This document shows, one piece after another, positions 45,113 to 54,392 of a stretch of 64,000 nt of DNA. Position 1 is the first letter of the stretch. Each line of letters starts with the position of its first letter. The notes below the pieces were generated by a model. It was not told the origin of the DNA. It saw only the letters and a list, made by a program, of their open reading frames with translations, and searched no databases. Source of the stretch: Pectobacterium parmentieri (GTDB lineage Bacteria; Pseudomonadota; Gammaproteobacteria; Enterobacterales; Enterobacteriaceae); NCBI RefSeq assembly GCF_001742145.1, contig NZ_CP015749.1, positions 3,658,001 to 3,722,000 of the forward strand, read 5' to 3'. A program made the translations under genes and the position numbers.

Positions 45113-45907
45113 TTAGCCGCCCACCAGCACCGACAACATGCTCAGCGATCCCATTTCTAGCCCATCGACCGGAATACCGATCGCTTCTTTGCCATCCCAA
45201 CTTCCCAGTACATAAAGCAGAGGGAAATAGTGATCGGGCGTCGGGTTGGATAATGCGGCACCATCATGCTGCATAAAATTAACCAACGGATGGTCGTTAC
45301 CCTGATAGGTCAGGTTATCACGCACAAATTGATTGAATGATATTGCCCACGGATACGCATCCGCATCGCCGTCCCATTTAACCATCCGTAGGTTATGTAC
45401 CACGTTGCCACTTGCAACAATCATAATGCCTTCATCACGCAGTGCCGCCAGCTTGCGCCCTAATTCGTAGTGATACTCGGCAGGCTGCGTGCCATCGACG
45501 CTCAGTTGCACCACGGGAATATCCGCGTCGGGATACATCTTTATCAGCACGCCCCAGGAACCATGATCCAATCCCCATTGGCTTTGATCGGCGGTAACGG
45601 GATACGGAGCCAACACCTGCTGGATCCTCGCTGCCAGTTCAGGCGAACCGGGTGCCGGGTACTGTGTATCAAACAGCGCCTGCGGGAAGCCGCCAAAATC
45701 ATGAATGGTGCGTGGGTTTTCCATCGCCGTCACGGCCGTACCACGGGTATACCAGTGAGCGGAAACCGCAATAATCGCCTTCGGGCGTGGTAGCGCCTCA
45801 CCCAACGTTTGCCACGCCTGAGTATACGCATTATTTTCCAACACGTTCATCGGGCTACCGTGGCCGAGGAACAGTGCAGGCATCCGGGAAGTGTTGTTCA
45901 TAGTCAT
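45113..45907 (-). CDS. ygiD: DODA-type extradiol dioxygenase YgiD
   Basis: A 264-residue LigB-family protein with metal-binding His in ALFLGHGSPMNVLE, AVSAHWYTRG, LDHGSWGVL and PTPDHYFPLLYV. E. coli YgiD is a 4,5-DOPA dioxygenase extradiol. Length matches the family. It is convergent with ygiC. Function in vivo is unclear. Confidence 0.9.
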   Translation of the reverse strand: MTMNNTSRMPALFLGHGSPMNVLENNAYTQAWQTLGEALPRPKAIIAVSAHWYTRGTAVTAMENPRTIHDFGGFPQALFDTQYPAPGSPELAARIQQVLAPYPVTADQSQWGLDHGSWGVLIKMYPDADIPVVQLSVDGTQPAEYHYELGRKLAALRDEGIMIVASGNVVHNLRMVKWDGDADAYPWAISFNQFVRDNLTYQGNDHPLVNFMQHDGAALSNPTPDHYFPLLYVLGSWDGKEAIGIPVDGLEMGSLSMLSVLVGG

Positions 45908-46057
45908 ATCCTCTGAAAGATGTCAGCAAACGTGCCGCAGCACGCGATGGCCTTACTTTACGCGCTTTATGACACAGAAAAAGTCAGAGTTATGTGATGG
46001 AGAACATCAATTAATTTGAAATTGCTGAATATCTACTATTCCAAGATGAGGAAAAGC

Positions 46058-46080
46058 AAAACCCCGCCGAAGCGGGGTTT
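46058..46080 (-). terminator. rnpB terminator
   Basis: On the minus strand AAACCCCG pairs with CGGGGTTT around CTTCGG and runs on into TTGCTTTTCC, the same form as the E. coli rnpB terminator. Confidence 0.88.
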
Positions 46081-46086
46081 TATGAT

Positions 46087-46465
<379 letters not shown>

Positions 46466-46490
46466 GGCGCGGATAATAGGGCAAATTACC

Positions 46491-47378
46491 CTACTTGTCA
46501 TCCCCCGATTCATCGCTATCGCCTTCTTGCTCCAGCCCATAGCGATACAGTGCGTTTTTCTTCACACCGTGAATCTCCGCCGCCAGCGCCGCCGCTTTCT
46601 TCAGCGGCAGTTCAGCACGCAATAGCGCTAGCGTGCGCAGTGCTTCAGAAGAGAGCGCACTGTCATCAATCTGATGCCCTTCGACAATCAGCACCATTTC
46701 CCCTTTGCGGCGATTCTCATCTTCTTTCACCCAGGCAAGCAATTCGCCTACAGGTGCACCGTGAATCGACTCCCAGGTTTTAGTAATTTCGCGCGCTAGC
46801 ACCACATAACGCCCAGCGCCCAGCACTTCGCTGATATCCTGTAGGCTGTCCAAAAGGCGGTGTGTGGATTCGTAGAAAATCAGCGTGCGGGGTTCTTCCC
46901 CTAACTCACGCAGCTTATCTTTGCGCCCTTTGGTCTTAGCGGGCAGAAAACCTTCATAGCAAAAACGGTCAGACGCCAGACCGGACGCGGAGAGCGCCGT
47001 TATCGCCGCACAAGCGCCCGGCAGCGGCACCACGCGCACGCCCGCTTCGCGGCAGCGCCGAACCAAATGGTAACCGGGGTCATTAATCAGCGGCGTACCC
47101 GCATCTGAAACCAGCGCGATGCTTTGCCCTGACTGCAATTTAGCCAGCAGTACATCCGCTTTTTGTTGTTCGTTGTGATCGTGTAATGCGAACAGTCGCG
47201 CATTAATCGCAAAATGTTGTAACAGCAAACCGGTATGGCGGGTATCCTCTGCGGCGATCAGATCAACGCTCGCCAATACCGCCAGCGCACGCTGCGTGAT
47301 GTCGCCCAGATTGCCGATTGGTGTGGGGACAATATAGAGGGTAGATGCAGAAATGTTTGCTTGTTGGTCTTGATTCAT
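46491..47378 (-). CDS. rsmI: 16S rRNA 2'-O-methyltransferase RsmI
   Basis: A 295-residue SAM-dependent enzyme that methylates C1402 of 16S rRNA. Tetrapyrrole-methylase fold with [53 protein letters not shown] and [18 protein letters not shown] for cofactor binding. The C-terminal helix-rich segment includes [20 protein letters not shown]. It has a few extra residues at both ends compared with E. coli (286). It is divergent from lpoA by 61 bases. Confidence 0.95.
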   Translation of the reverse strand: MNQDQQANISASTLYIVPTPIGNLGDITQRALAVLASVDLIAAEDTRHTGLLLQHFAINARLFALHDHNEQQKADVLLAKLQSGQSIALVSDAGTPLINDPGYHLVRRCREAGVRVVPLPGACAAITALSASGLASDRFCYEGFLPAKTKGRKDKLRELGEEPRTLIFYESTHRLLDSLQDISEVLGAGRYVVLAREITKTWESIHGAPVGELLAWVKEDENRRKGEMVLIVEGHQIDDSALSSEALRTLALLRAELPLKKAAALAAEIHGVKKNALYRYGLEQEGDSDESGDDK

Positions 47379-47439
47379 TGTTTCATCCGGGTTGCCGATT
47401 TAATATTGAGCATCTTTAAAAGAAACCACTGGATACAGT

Positions 47440-49458
47440 ATGCTTCCCTTTCATTTAGTCCGTACCCAGGCAGGGCGTGTTATCCCTGTTTTGTTAGCGG
47501 CACTGTTTCTCGCAGGCTGTCCAAGCCATGCACCGCAGAGCCCGCCACCCGAGGTTCAGGGCAAAGCTGACGCATCATCCGATTATTATCTGCAACAGAT
47601 GCAGCAAAGTAGCGATAATAACAAGGCTGACTGGCAATTACTTGCTATTCGTTCCCTGTTACAGGAAGGAAAAGCCCCTCAGGCAAGCCAGCAGTTCAAC
47701 ACCCTGCCAGAAAAACTGAGCGCGGCGCAAAAGCAAGAGCAGCAGTTACTCAGTGCGGAACTGTCCGCCGCCCAAAACAATATGGATGCGGCCAAGGCAG
47801 CGCTGAGTCAGCTTGATGTGGGCGCACTTTCCGAGCAGCAGAAATCGCGTTACTACCAGACACAAATCAAAACGGCACAAGGGCGTCCTTCCATTGAGCT
47901 ACTGCGAGCCTACATTGCTCAAGAGCCGCTGCTGAAAGGCGACGAGCACCAGATGAATCTCGATCAAACCTGGCTGGCATTGACGCAAATGTCACCGCAG
48001 GAGTCTGGGGCGCTGCTGATTAACGCGGATGAAAACGTACTCCAGGGCTGGGTGGATTTGCTGAATAACTACCAGAACAACCGCGAGTCTCCTGACCAGT
48101 TGCAGAGCGCGATTCAGGACTGGAAAACCCGTTATCCGCATCATCCTGCCGCGAAAAACCTGCCTATGCAGTTAAATCAGGTCATCAATTATCAGCCATC
48201 GTCTGTAAGTAGCATCGCGCTGCTGTTACCGCTTAACGGCCAGGCGCAGGTTTTCGCTAATGCTATCCAGCAAGGTTTTAACGCAGCAAAGAATGGTCAG
48301 ATAGCCACAGCGGCCGTCTCTGCGCCCGTCGCACCGCCAACGGATACCGCACAAGCCGGACAGGTAACCCCATCATCAGATGGTCAGAACGCCCAATCGC
48401 CCACGCCATACAGCGATCAGGCGGTGGCCTCAACGACGCCAGCACCTGCAGCACAGGCTACAAGCGCAGGGCTGTCCAGCTCGCTTCCGGTAAAAGTGTA
48501 TGATACCTCTTCACAGCCGCTGGCTAATATTCTCACTCAGGCACAGCAAGATGGTGCATCGCTGGTTATCGGTCCACTGCTGAAAAATGAAGTGGATCAG
48601 TTGGCGAGCAACCCGTCGCCACTGAATATTTTGGCGTTGAACCAGCCGGAACGTGTAGAAAATAGCCCTAACATCTGCTATTTCGCGCTCTCGCCAGAAG
48701 ATGAAGCCAGAGACGCAGCTAAGTTTATCCATCAGCAGGGTAAACAGCAGCCTCTGGTCTTAGCCCCTCGCGGCGCGCTGGGCGACCGTATCGTCAACGC
48801 CTTCGCACAGGCCTGGAACCAGCAAAGCGGTACCAGCGCTCTGCAACAGCGCTTTGGCAATTCGGCAGAGTTAAAACAGGCCATCAATAGCGGCGCAGGT
48901 TTAAGCCTGAACGGCCAGCCCGTCAACGTATCGCAGCAGCAGGCACAGGCGGGTACGACCATCGGGGGCTTGACCATCCCATCGCAGGTTCAACCAACGG
49001 CCAGCTCGTCCGTCAGCGGTAATATCGATGCGGTCTATATCATCGCCACGCCAGATGAGTTGGCACTAATTAAGCCGATGATCGATATGCGTACCTCGTC
49101 ACGTGCTCGTCCTGCGCTCTACGCCAGCTCACGCAGCTTCCAGGCTGGATTAGGCCCTGACTTCCGCCTCGAAATGGAAGGTTTACAGTTCAGCGATATC
49201 CCGCTGTTAGCAGGCGCGAACCCGGCCTTGATGCAGCAAGTCAGCAGCCAGTTTAAAAACGATTATTCGTTAGTCCGCCTGTATGCCATGGGGATGGATG
49301 CCTGGACGCTCGCCAGCCACTTTGGCGAAATGCGCCAGATTCCGGGCCACCAGATTTCTGGTGCAACGGGAATGTTAAGCGCAGGACCGGATTGCACCAT
49401 TAACCGGCAGCTCACCTGGCAGCAATACCGTCAGGGCCAATTGGTACCCGTGCTCTGA
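47440..49458 (+). CDS. lpoA: LpoA, outer-membrane lipoprotein activator of PBP1a
   Basis: A 672-residue lipoprotein with lipobox [11 protein letters not shown] (Cys27). The N-terminal TPR-like half ([20 protein letters not shown]) is followed by a Thr/Pro/Ala-rich low-complexity linker at about 295-345 (rich in [13 protein letters not shown]). The C-terminal half is periplasmic-binding-like ([37 protein letters not shown]). LpoA reaches through the peptidoglycan to stimulate PBP1a. It overlaps yraN by four bases. The linker is longer than I recall in E. coli. Confidence 0.94.
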   Translation: MLPFHLVRTQAGRVIPVLLAALFLAGCPSHAPQSPPPEVQGKADASSDYYLQQMQQSSDNNKADWQLLAIRSLLQEGKAPQASQQFNTLPEKLSAAQKQEQQLLSAELSAAQNNMDAAKAALSQLDVGALSEQQKSRYYQTQIKTAQGRPSIELLRAYIAQEPLLKGDEHQMNLDQTWLALTQMSPQESGALLINADENVLQGWVDLLNNYQNNRESPDQLQSAIQDWKTRYPHHPAAKNLPMQLNQVINYQPSSVSSIALLLPLNGQAQVFANAIQQGFNAAKNGQIATAAVSAPVAPPTDTAQAGQVTPSSDGQNAQSPTPYSDQAVASTTPAPAAQATSAGLSSSLPVKVYDTSSQPLANILTQAQQDGASLVIGPLLKNEVDQLASNPSPLNILALNQPERVENSPNICYFALSPEDEARDAAKFIHQQGKQQPLVLAPRGALGDRIVNAFAQAWNQQSGTSALQQRFGNSAELKQAINSGAGLSLNGQPVNVSQQQAQAGTTIGGLTIPSQVQPTASSSVSGNIDAVYIIATPDELALIKPMIDMRTSSRARPALYASSRSFQAGLGPDFRLEMEGLQFSDIPLLAGANPALMQQVSSQFKNDYSLVRLYAMGMDAWTLASHFGEMRQIPGHQISGATGMLSAGPDCTINRQLTWQQYRQGQLVPVL

Positions 49459-49811
49459 ATCAGCGAGCGACTGGTGCAGTTTACGAACAACAGGCTCGGC
49501 GCTATCTTGAACGTGCGGGCCTGACCTTCACCGCTGCGAATGTTACGCTACGTGGCGGCGAACTGGATTTGATCATGCGCGATCGTCATATCTGGGTGTT
49601 TGTCGAAGTACGCTATCGGCGCAACGCGCATTTTGGCGATGCGGCAGCCAGCATCACCCGACGCAAACAGCAGCGGTTGCTGCATGCCGCCGCCGTGTGG
49701 TTAGCGCAGCGAGGTGCCAGTTTTGACACGGTAGATTGCCGTTTTGACGTACTGGCTATTACGGGCAAAGCGTTCAACTGGCTCCCCAATGCCTTTGCTG
49801 CACAGGGATAA
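49455..49811 (+). CDS. yraN: UPF0102 protein YraN, probable CTG start
   Basis: A 118-residue UPF0102 nuclease-fold protein. Homology starts at [20 protein letters not shown] and continues with [20 protein letters not shown] (ExDLI...VFVEVK-type PD-(D/E)XK core) and [15 protein letters not shown]. The only ATG in frame (49575) lies inside the core and would delete it. Reading back, the frame is open to about 49402 but has no ATG, GTG or TTG; a CTG at 49455, overlapping the lpoA TGA, fits the homology edge. Start assigned on that basis; a sequencing error near 49455 is the alternative. Confidence 0.75.
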   Translation: MNQRATGAVYEQQARRYLERAGLTFTAANVTLRGGELDLIMRDRHIWVFVEVRYRRNAHFGDAAASITRRKQQRLLHAAAVWLAQRGASFDTVDCRFDVLAITGKAFNWLPNAFAAQG

Positions 49812-49852
49812 TATATCCTTGATGGATTTCAATTTACGTAGGTTAACTCAAC

Positions 49853-50443
49853 GTGCTGGATAGAATAAAAGTTTGTTTTACCGAGAGTATTCAAACGCAG
49901 ATTGCAGCGGCAGAAGCCTTGCCTGACGCTATTTCCCGTGGCGCGATTGCAATGGTGCAATCTCTGCTAAACGGCAACAAAATTCTGTGCTGCGGTAACG
50001 GAACATCGGCAGCCAATTCACAGCACTTTGCCGCCAGCATGATTAACCGCTTTGAAGCAGAGCGTCCCAGCTTACCCGCTATCGCACTAAATGCCGATAA
50101 TGTGGTCTTAACTGCGATAGCCAATGACCGCTTGCATGAAGAAATCTATGCCAAACAAGTCAGAGCGTTAGGTCAGGCAGGCGACGTACTACTGGCGATT
50201 TCAACTCGTGGCAACAGCCGCGATATTGTTAAAGCCGTAGAGTCTGCCGTTACCCGCGACATGACGATTGTCGCCTTGACTGGCTACGATGGCGGAGAAC
50301 TGGCCGGGCTGCTCGGGCCGCAGGATGTGGAGATTCGCATCCCGTCACACCGCAGCGCCCGTATTCAGGAAATGCACATGTTGACAGTAAATTGCCTGTG
50401 CGATTTGATTGATAACACACTTTTTCCACACCAGAACGATTGA
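49853..50443 (+). CDS. diaA: DnaA initiator-associating protein DiaA
   Basis: A 196-residue SIS-domain protein (the E. coli length) that binds DnaA and promotes timely initiation at oriC as a tetramer. SIS core: [40 protein letters not shown] and [20 protein letters not shown]. The start is a GTG at 49853, matching the E. coli N-terminus, with GTAGG about 12 bases upstream. Operon with lpoA, yraN and dolP. Confidence 0.94.
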   Translation: MLDRIKVCFTESIQTQIAAAEALPDAISRGAIAMVQSLLNGNKILCCGNGTSAANSQHFAASMINRFEAERPSLPAIALNADNVVLTAIANDRLHEEIYAKQVRALGQAGDVLLAISTRGNSRDIVKAVESAVTRDMTIVALTGYDGGELAGLLGPQDVEIRIPSHRSARIQEMHMLTVNCLCDLIDNTLFPHQND

Positions 50444-50454
50444 AGGAGCACTAC

Positions 50455-51027
50455 ATGAGGATAAGTTCTGCATTTGCCGTGCTGTCTATCGCCCTGCTGC
50501 TACAAGGCTGTGTCGGGGTTGTCGCAGTTGGCAGTGCCGTGGCAACCAAGACGGCCACTGACCCGCGTACCGTCGGCACGCAGGTTGACGATGGCACACT
50601 GGAAGTCCGCGTGACGAATGCGATCAGCAAAGACGAGCAGTTGAAAAAAGATGCCCGTATCGTTGCGACGGCTTATCAGGGGAAAGTACTGTTAACGGGG
50701 CAGGCTCCAAGCACAGAAATGGCAAGCCGGGCTAAGCAAATCGCCCTCGGCGTGGAAGGTGCAGCCGAAGTCTACAACGAAATACGTCAAGGCACCCCAG
50801 TTTCAATGGGAACCGCCTCCCTGGATACCTGGATCACCACCAAAGTTCGCTCACAAATTTTGGCAAGTGATACCGTTAAATCCTCTAACGTAAAAGTCAC
50901 CACGGAAAACAGCGAAGTCTTCCTGTTAGGTTTGGTGACACCGCGTGAAGGCACTTCCGCCGCAGAAATTGCCAGTAAGGTTGGCGGTGTGAAGCACGTA
51001 ACGACAGCCTTTACCTACCTGCAATAA
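50455..51027 (+). CDS. dolP: Outer-membrane lipoprotein DolP (YraP), BON domains
   Basis: A 190-residue lipoprotein. The signal ends in lipobox LLLQGC; two BON domains follow (VRVTNAISKDEQLKKDARIV; TWITTKVRSQILASDTVKSS). DolP binds anionic phospholipid at division sites and supports outer-membrane integrity and BAM activity. GAAGGAGCACTAC precedes the ATG at 50455. In E. coli it is sigma-E controlled. A terminator closes the operon. Confidence 0.95.
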   Translation: MRISSAFAVLSIALLLQGCVGVVAVGSAVATKTATDPRTVGTQVDDGTLEVRVTNAISKDEQLKKDARIVATAYQGKVLLTGQAPSTEMASRAKQIALGVEGAAEVYNEIRQGTPVSMGTASLDTWITTKVRSQILASDTVKSSNVKVTTENSEVFLLGLVTPREGTSAAEIASKVGGVKHVTTAFTYLQ

Positions 51028-51045
51028 CGCAACACTTTTACGAAC

Positions 51046-51077
51046 AAAAACCGCTGATGATCTCATCAGCGGTTTTT
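51046..51077. terminator. dolP bidirectional terminator
   Basis: AAAAACCGCTGATGA pairs with TCATCAGCGGTTTTT around TC; A and T runs on both sides make it work in both directions, serving dolP and the convergent gene downstream. Confidence 0.9.
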
Positions 51078-51131
51078 ATTTCTGTGCAGCGAAAGCATCT
51101 TTTTCCCCGAGAGAATCAGGGGTTAATAGAA

Positions 51132-52427
51132 TCAAGGCGTTACAGGATTCAGCAGCCAGAGCGCACGACGCGTGTCGACACTGATATGGCTCTGTTCTTT
51201 ATCCCGCGTGCCAGCCTCACCGGTCAGTAGCTCAGTAAAACCCGCCTGTTTGATTTGCGACTGGTAACGCGGCGTTTTCAGAGCACGCTCCGCCTGCAAT
51301 AACAGCGGAATAAGACGGCTGCTTTGCCTATCCATCGTCTTACGCGGCCACGCCTTATTCTCGTCCAGATACGGCGCCATAAAATCCAGCGCCTTTATCA
51401 CACCACTGCCCTTCGGCGTTTGGTATTGCCAGACATTCTCCCCGACACGAGACGCTAACATCGCCATATCTGTTATCGCCTGAAGATTGAAGTAGCTGTA
51501 ATGGAAAGAGCGGGTACGCGCCAACTCTTCCGGCTGAGCCCCATCCGGTTGCAGTTGATGATCCAATTTCTCTCGCTGCAATTGCGCCATGGATTTCACC
51601 ACATCGATTTTTCCCAGATACCAGGCGATGCCAGCAACTTGTACGGTGTACCAGCTACCATGATTGTTCTGAGCCGTTGCCTCTTTCTTCCCCAATTTAC
51701 TGGTTTGTAGCCAGTGCAGATAATCGCTCATCCATTTTTGCATCTGCTGCTCATCCTGCGCCGTCCAACCCGGTGCCTGACGCAGCATAATCAGCGAGTC
51801 GACAATGCGAGTGGAAAAATAGCGCCCGTCCAACACGCCCGACCCTCTGCCCGGCGCGATGCCCGGCACGCCTTGTGCAAAATCGAGATTAGGGTTCATG
51901 CGCGTTGCCGGGTCGATGAACCAGCTACGGATCATTGACGTTGCCTTATCGGAATACTCCTGTTTGCCCGAGAAATACCACGCCAGCGTCAAGGCCTGCG
52001 TTTGAGCCGTGAATTTAGCCAACCGTACCCCGTCCGTCTCTTCATCCTTGCTGGCAGGGTTTACCTGCCCATCACGACGAATCCAAGGTAAACCATCAGC
52101 TTTATCGGGATCGGGCCACCAGTAGGCGCTGAGGCTCAAATAATCATGCTTTGAACCACTGGGTGGGGTGGATTTTTTTTCCGTCACGTTAGGGTTAGCA
52201 CTTTTCAGCGCACGATCGGCTTCCGAAATAAGCTGCTCGTATGCCATTCGCGTCTGTGGCTTTTCCGTTTTCTGCTGAAGTTGCTGTTTTACTACGGATA
52301 GCTGGGACTGCTGCAAGAAGGCGTAGGGATTATCGGGGGATGACGCTTTAGGCTCCGCGTCCGCACGGGCAACGGAAGCCACACAACACAATGCAACCAG
52401 TAAACCTGACCAATAACGTAACCGCAT
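51132..52427 (-). CDS. Secreted alginate-lyase-family protein
   Basis: A 431-residue protein. The signal peptide ends VARADA after a hydrophobic core (SGLLVALCCVASVARA). The body matches the alginate-lyase (AlgL-like, PF05426) fold: LSAYWWPDPDKADGLPWIRR, NLDFAQGVPGIAPGRGSGVL, AQNNHGSWYTVQVAGIAWYL and RSFHYSYFNLQAITDMAMLA with the putative catalytic Asn/His and Tyr. I chose the ATG at 52427 with AGGAGA upstream. It is periplasmic by signal. Substrate may be alginate, another uronate polymer or a pectic oligomer. It lies between conserved dolP and mtgA, where E. coli lacks it. Confidence 0.82.
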   Translation of the reverse strand: MRLRYWSGLLVALCCVASVARADAEPKASSPDNPYAFLQQSQLSVVKQQLQQKTEKPQTRMAYEQLISEADRALKSANPNVTEKKSTPPSGSKHDYLSLSAYWWPDPDKADGLPWIRRDGQVNPASKDEETDGVRLAKFTAQTQALTLAWYFSGKQEYSDKATSMIRSWFIDPATRMNPNLDFAQGVPGIAPGRGSGVLDGRYFSTRIVDSLIMLRQAPGWTAQDEQQMQKWMSDYLHWLQTSKLGKKEATAQNNHGSWYTVQVAGIAWYLGKIDVVKSMAQLQREKLDHQLQPDGAQPEELARTRSFHYSYFNLQAITDMAMLASRVGENVWQYQTPKGSGVIKALDFMAPYLDENKAWPRKTMDRQSSRLIPLLLQAERALKTPRYQSQIKQAGFTELLTGEAGTRDKEQSHISVDTRRALWLLNPVTP

Positions 52428-52498
52428 ACTTTCTCCTGATGTCGAAAACACGACCGTTAACGCAAAAAATTCTCGGTATACTAAACGTGTAAGCCTGA

Positions 52499-53233
52499 TT
52501 AATTCAGATTGTTATCTCGCAAAAACGCCTCACCGCCCATCTGCCGCATCTGGCGCAAAATCCACTGCTGACGTTGAATGACATAGCTGGAGGGCGCATT
52601 GACGTGAAAACGAATGGGGTTAGGCAGTACCGCCGCCAGCAAAGCAGCCTCGCTTGCCGTCAGCCTGCTGGCAGGTTTGTTGAAATAACGTCTGGCAGCC
52701 GCTTCCACGCCAAAAATTCCAGGGCCAAATTCAGCGATATTCAGATACACGGTAAGAATTCGCCGCTTTGTCCAGACTAGCTCAACACCGGTAGTAATAC
52801 CTGCCTCAAGCCCTTTACGCACCCAACTGCGCCCATCCCACAAGAACAGATTTTTCACCATCTGCTGTGACAGCGTAGACGCACCGCGAACCCGTTGCGT
52901 GTTGCGCTCGTTGTGTTTCAGCGCCCGGCCAATCGCATCAATATCGAAGCCCCAATGCTGGGGGAATTTTTGATCTTCCGCCGCCATCACCGCCAGCGCC
53001 ATTTCCGGTGCGATATCGTCCATCGCCACCCAATCTGAATGGGCAACATAGGAAAACTCGCCGTTCAGCCATGCGCTGACCTGCCTGTCGGCCATTACCG
53101 CTGAGAACGGTACGGGCAGAAAGGAAAACAGCAGGATGCCAGCCAGCCACGCACCGATGACAACCACTATGCTCCGAACAACCAGACGCTTCAGCCACGT
53201 GAGTAAGCCTCCACGCCTTCGGCTCCACCTCAT
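52499..53233 (-). CDS. mtgA: Monofunctional biosynthetic peptidoglycan transglycosylase
   Basis: A 244-residue GT51 enzyme (E. coli 242) that polymerises lipid II. One N-terminal membrane helix ([20 protein letters not shown]). The catalytic Glu is in [15 protein letters not shown], and the second motif [20 protein letters not shown] follows, then [20 protein letters not shown]. It overlaps elbB by four bases (53230-53233). Confidence 0.94.
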   Translation of the reverse strand: MRWSRRRGGLLTWLKRLVVRSIVVVIGAWLAGILLFSFLPVPFSAVMADRQVSAWLNGEFSYVAHSDWVAMDDIAPEMALAVMAAEDQKFPQHWGFDIDAIGRALKHNERNTQRVRGASTLSQQMVKNLFLWDGRSWVRKGLEAGITTGVELVWTKRRILTVYLNIAEFGPGIFGVEAAARRYFNKPASRLTASEAALLAAVLPNPIRFHVNAPSSYVIQRQQWILRQMRQMGGEAFLRDNNLN

Positions 53234-53886
53234 TCGATGAGATCCAATACGCGGGCAACGAGCTTATCAATGCCTTGTGCGGCTTCGCTGATGGAGTTAG
53301 CCAGCATATAGGCCGGTGTCGTCACGATTTTATGTTCCTCATCCACCACGATATCATCGACCGGACAAACGACGTGGATACCGCCCATCTCTTCGACGGC
53401 CTCAGCGGTATCGATATCGTTACCAATGGTTACACGAACAGGTATACCCAGAATCTTCGGCAGTAACACAGGCGAGATGCAAAGCAAACCAATTGGTTTA
53501 CTTTGCTTATAAATTTCCTGTGTGAGCAATTGTAGCGTTTTATCGATCTGACAGGCCGAACCCTGCGTAGAAAAGTCACTTAAATTTTTCACAGCGCCAA
53601 AACCACCTGGCACAATCAGCGCGTCTAAATCTTGTGCATTCGCCGTAGAAAGCGGCTGGACGTTTCCTCTGGCGATCCGTGCTGATTCTGCTAAAACGTT
53701 GCGATTCTCGCCAGTTACGTCCCCCGTCAGGTGATTAACCACCTGTAATTGCGGCTTATCTGGCGCAAAGCAAACGGCTTGTGCACCCGCGCGATCCAGC
53801 GCAAGTAACGTCAACACGGCTTCATGAATCTCAGAACCGTCATAAACACCACAACCACTGAGGACAATGCCGACTCGTTTCATCAT
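53230..53886 (-). CDS. elbB: ElbB glyoxalase-like class I GATase-fold protein
   Basis: A 218-residue DJ-1/PfpI-superfamily protein. It opens [20 protein letters not shown], has [19 protein letters not shown] and the nucleophile elbow [14 protein letters not shown] with Cys, then [21 protein letters not shown]. coli ElbB has weak glyoxalase activity and lies beside mtgA and arcB, as here. GAGGGAAAAG precedes two ATGs (53886, 53883); I give the first. Confidence 0.92.
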   Translation of the reverse strand: MMKRVGIVLSGCGVYDGSEIHEAVLTLLALDRAGAQAVCFAPDKPQLQVVNHLTGDVTGENRNVLAESARIARGNVQPLSTANAQDLDALIVPGGFGAVKNLSDFSTQGSACQIDKTLQLLTQEIYKQSKPIGLLCISPVLLPKILGIPVRVTIGNDIDTAEAVEEMGGIHVVCPVDDIVVDEEHKIVTTPAYMLANSISEAAQGIDKLVARVLDLIE

Positions 53887-54037
53887 CTTTTCCCTCATTT
53901 CATTACATCAACTAATTGATTTTTTAATTGACAAACACTAATCTACATCACACATTTTAATGATTCTTGTAACAAAGATTTCTACATTTGCTATTTTGTT
54001 GCTTGATGAAGATGTACAGTACTTGGGCTTTACTTGT

Positions 54038-54072
54038 TGTTGTAAGTTGTTTGGTTACTGTTGTAAGTTGTT
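54038..54072. repeat. 14-bp direct repeat upstream of arcZ
   Basis: TGTTGTAAGTTGTT occurs at 54038-54051 and 54059-54072, start-to-start 21 bases, two helical turns. It lies about 20-50 bases before the estimated arcZ 5' end and 150 bases before elbB on the other strand. A pair of operators is plausible; ArcA represses arcZ in E. coli, but these do not clearly match an ArcA box. Confidence 0.5.
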
Positions 54073-54089
54073 GTTGTAGTTAAGACACG

Positions 54090-54211
54090 TTAAAGACACG
54101 AATATCCGCACTTGCGAGTTTACAAACCCTGAGATCTAAATGCAGGTGCATGTTTTCCCTGGTGTTGGCGCATAATTCGCGCACCCCGGCTTCGGCCGGG
54201 GTCATTTTTTT
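54090..54211 (+). ncRNA. arcZ: Hfq-dependent small RNA ArcZ
   Basis: The 3' half reads TTTTCCCTGGTGTTGGCGCA, then TAATTCGCGCACCCCGGC and a Rho-independent end CCCCGGCTTCGGCCGGGG with TTTTTTT (to 54211). This matches the conserved processed fragment of E. coli ArcZ, which base-pairs with rpoS, flhDC and other mRNAs. Its location between elbB and arcB is the E. coli position. The 5' end is an estimate from the usual length of about 120 nt; that half is not well conserved. Confidence 0.88.
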
Positions 54212-54392
54212 CTACCGTATGAAAACGTGCAAAGCCCCCGCATTCCCATCCCTCTTCCATCGTAAACACCACTCAATCTGACGCCGTTCTGCATTTTTCA
54301 CATGATGTCATATGATACGAAAAAAAATTTCTAACCGCGTTACTTGCCACATCCTTGTGGCCGCAGCACTCTGAATCAGCCCAAATACCGAA

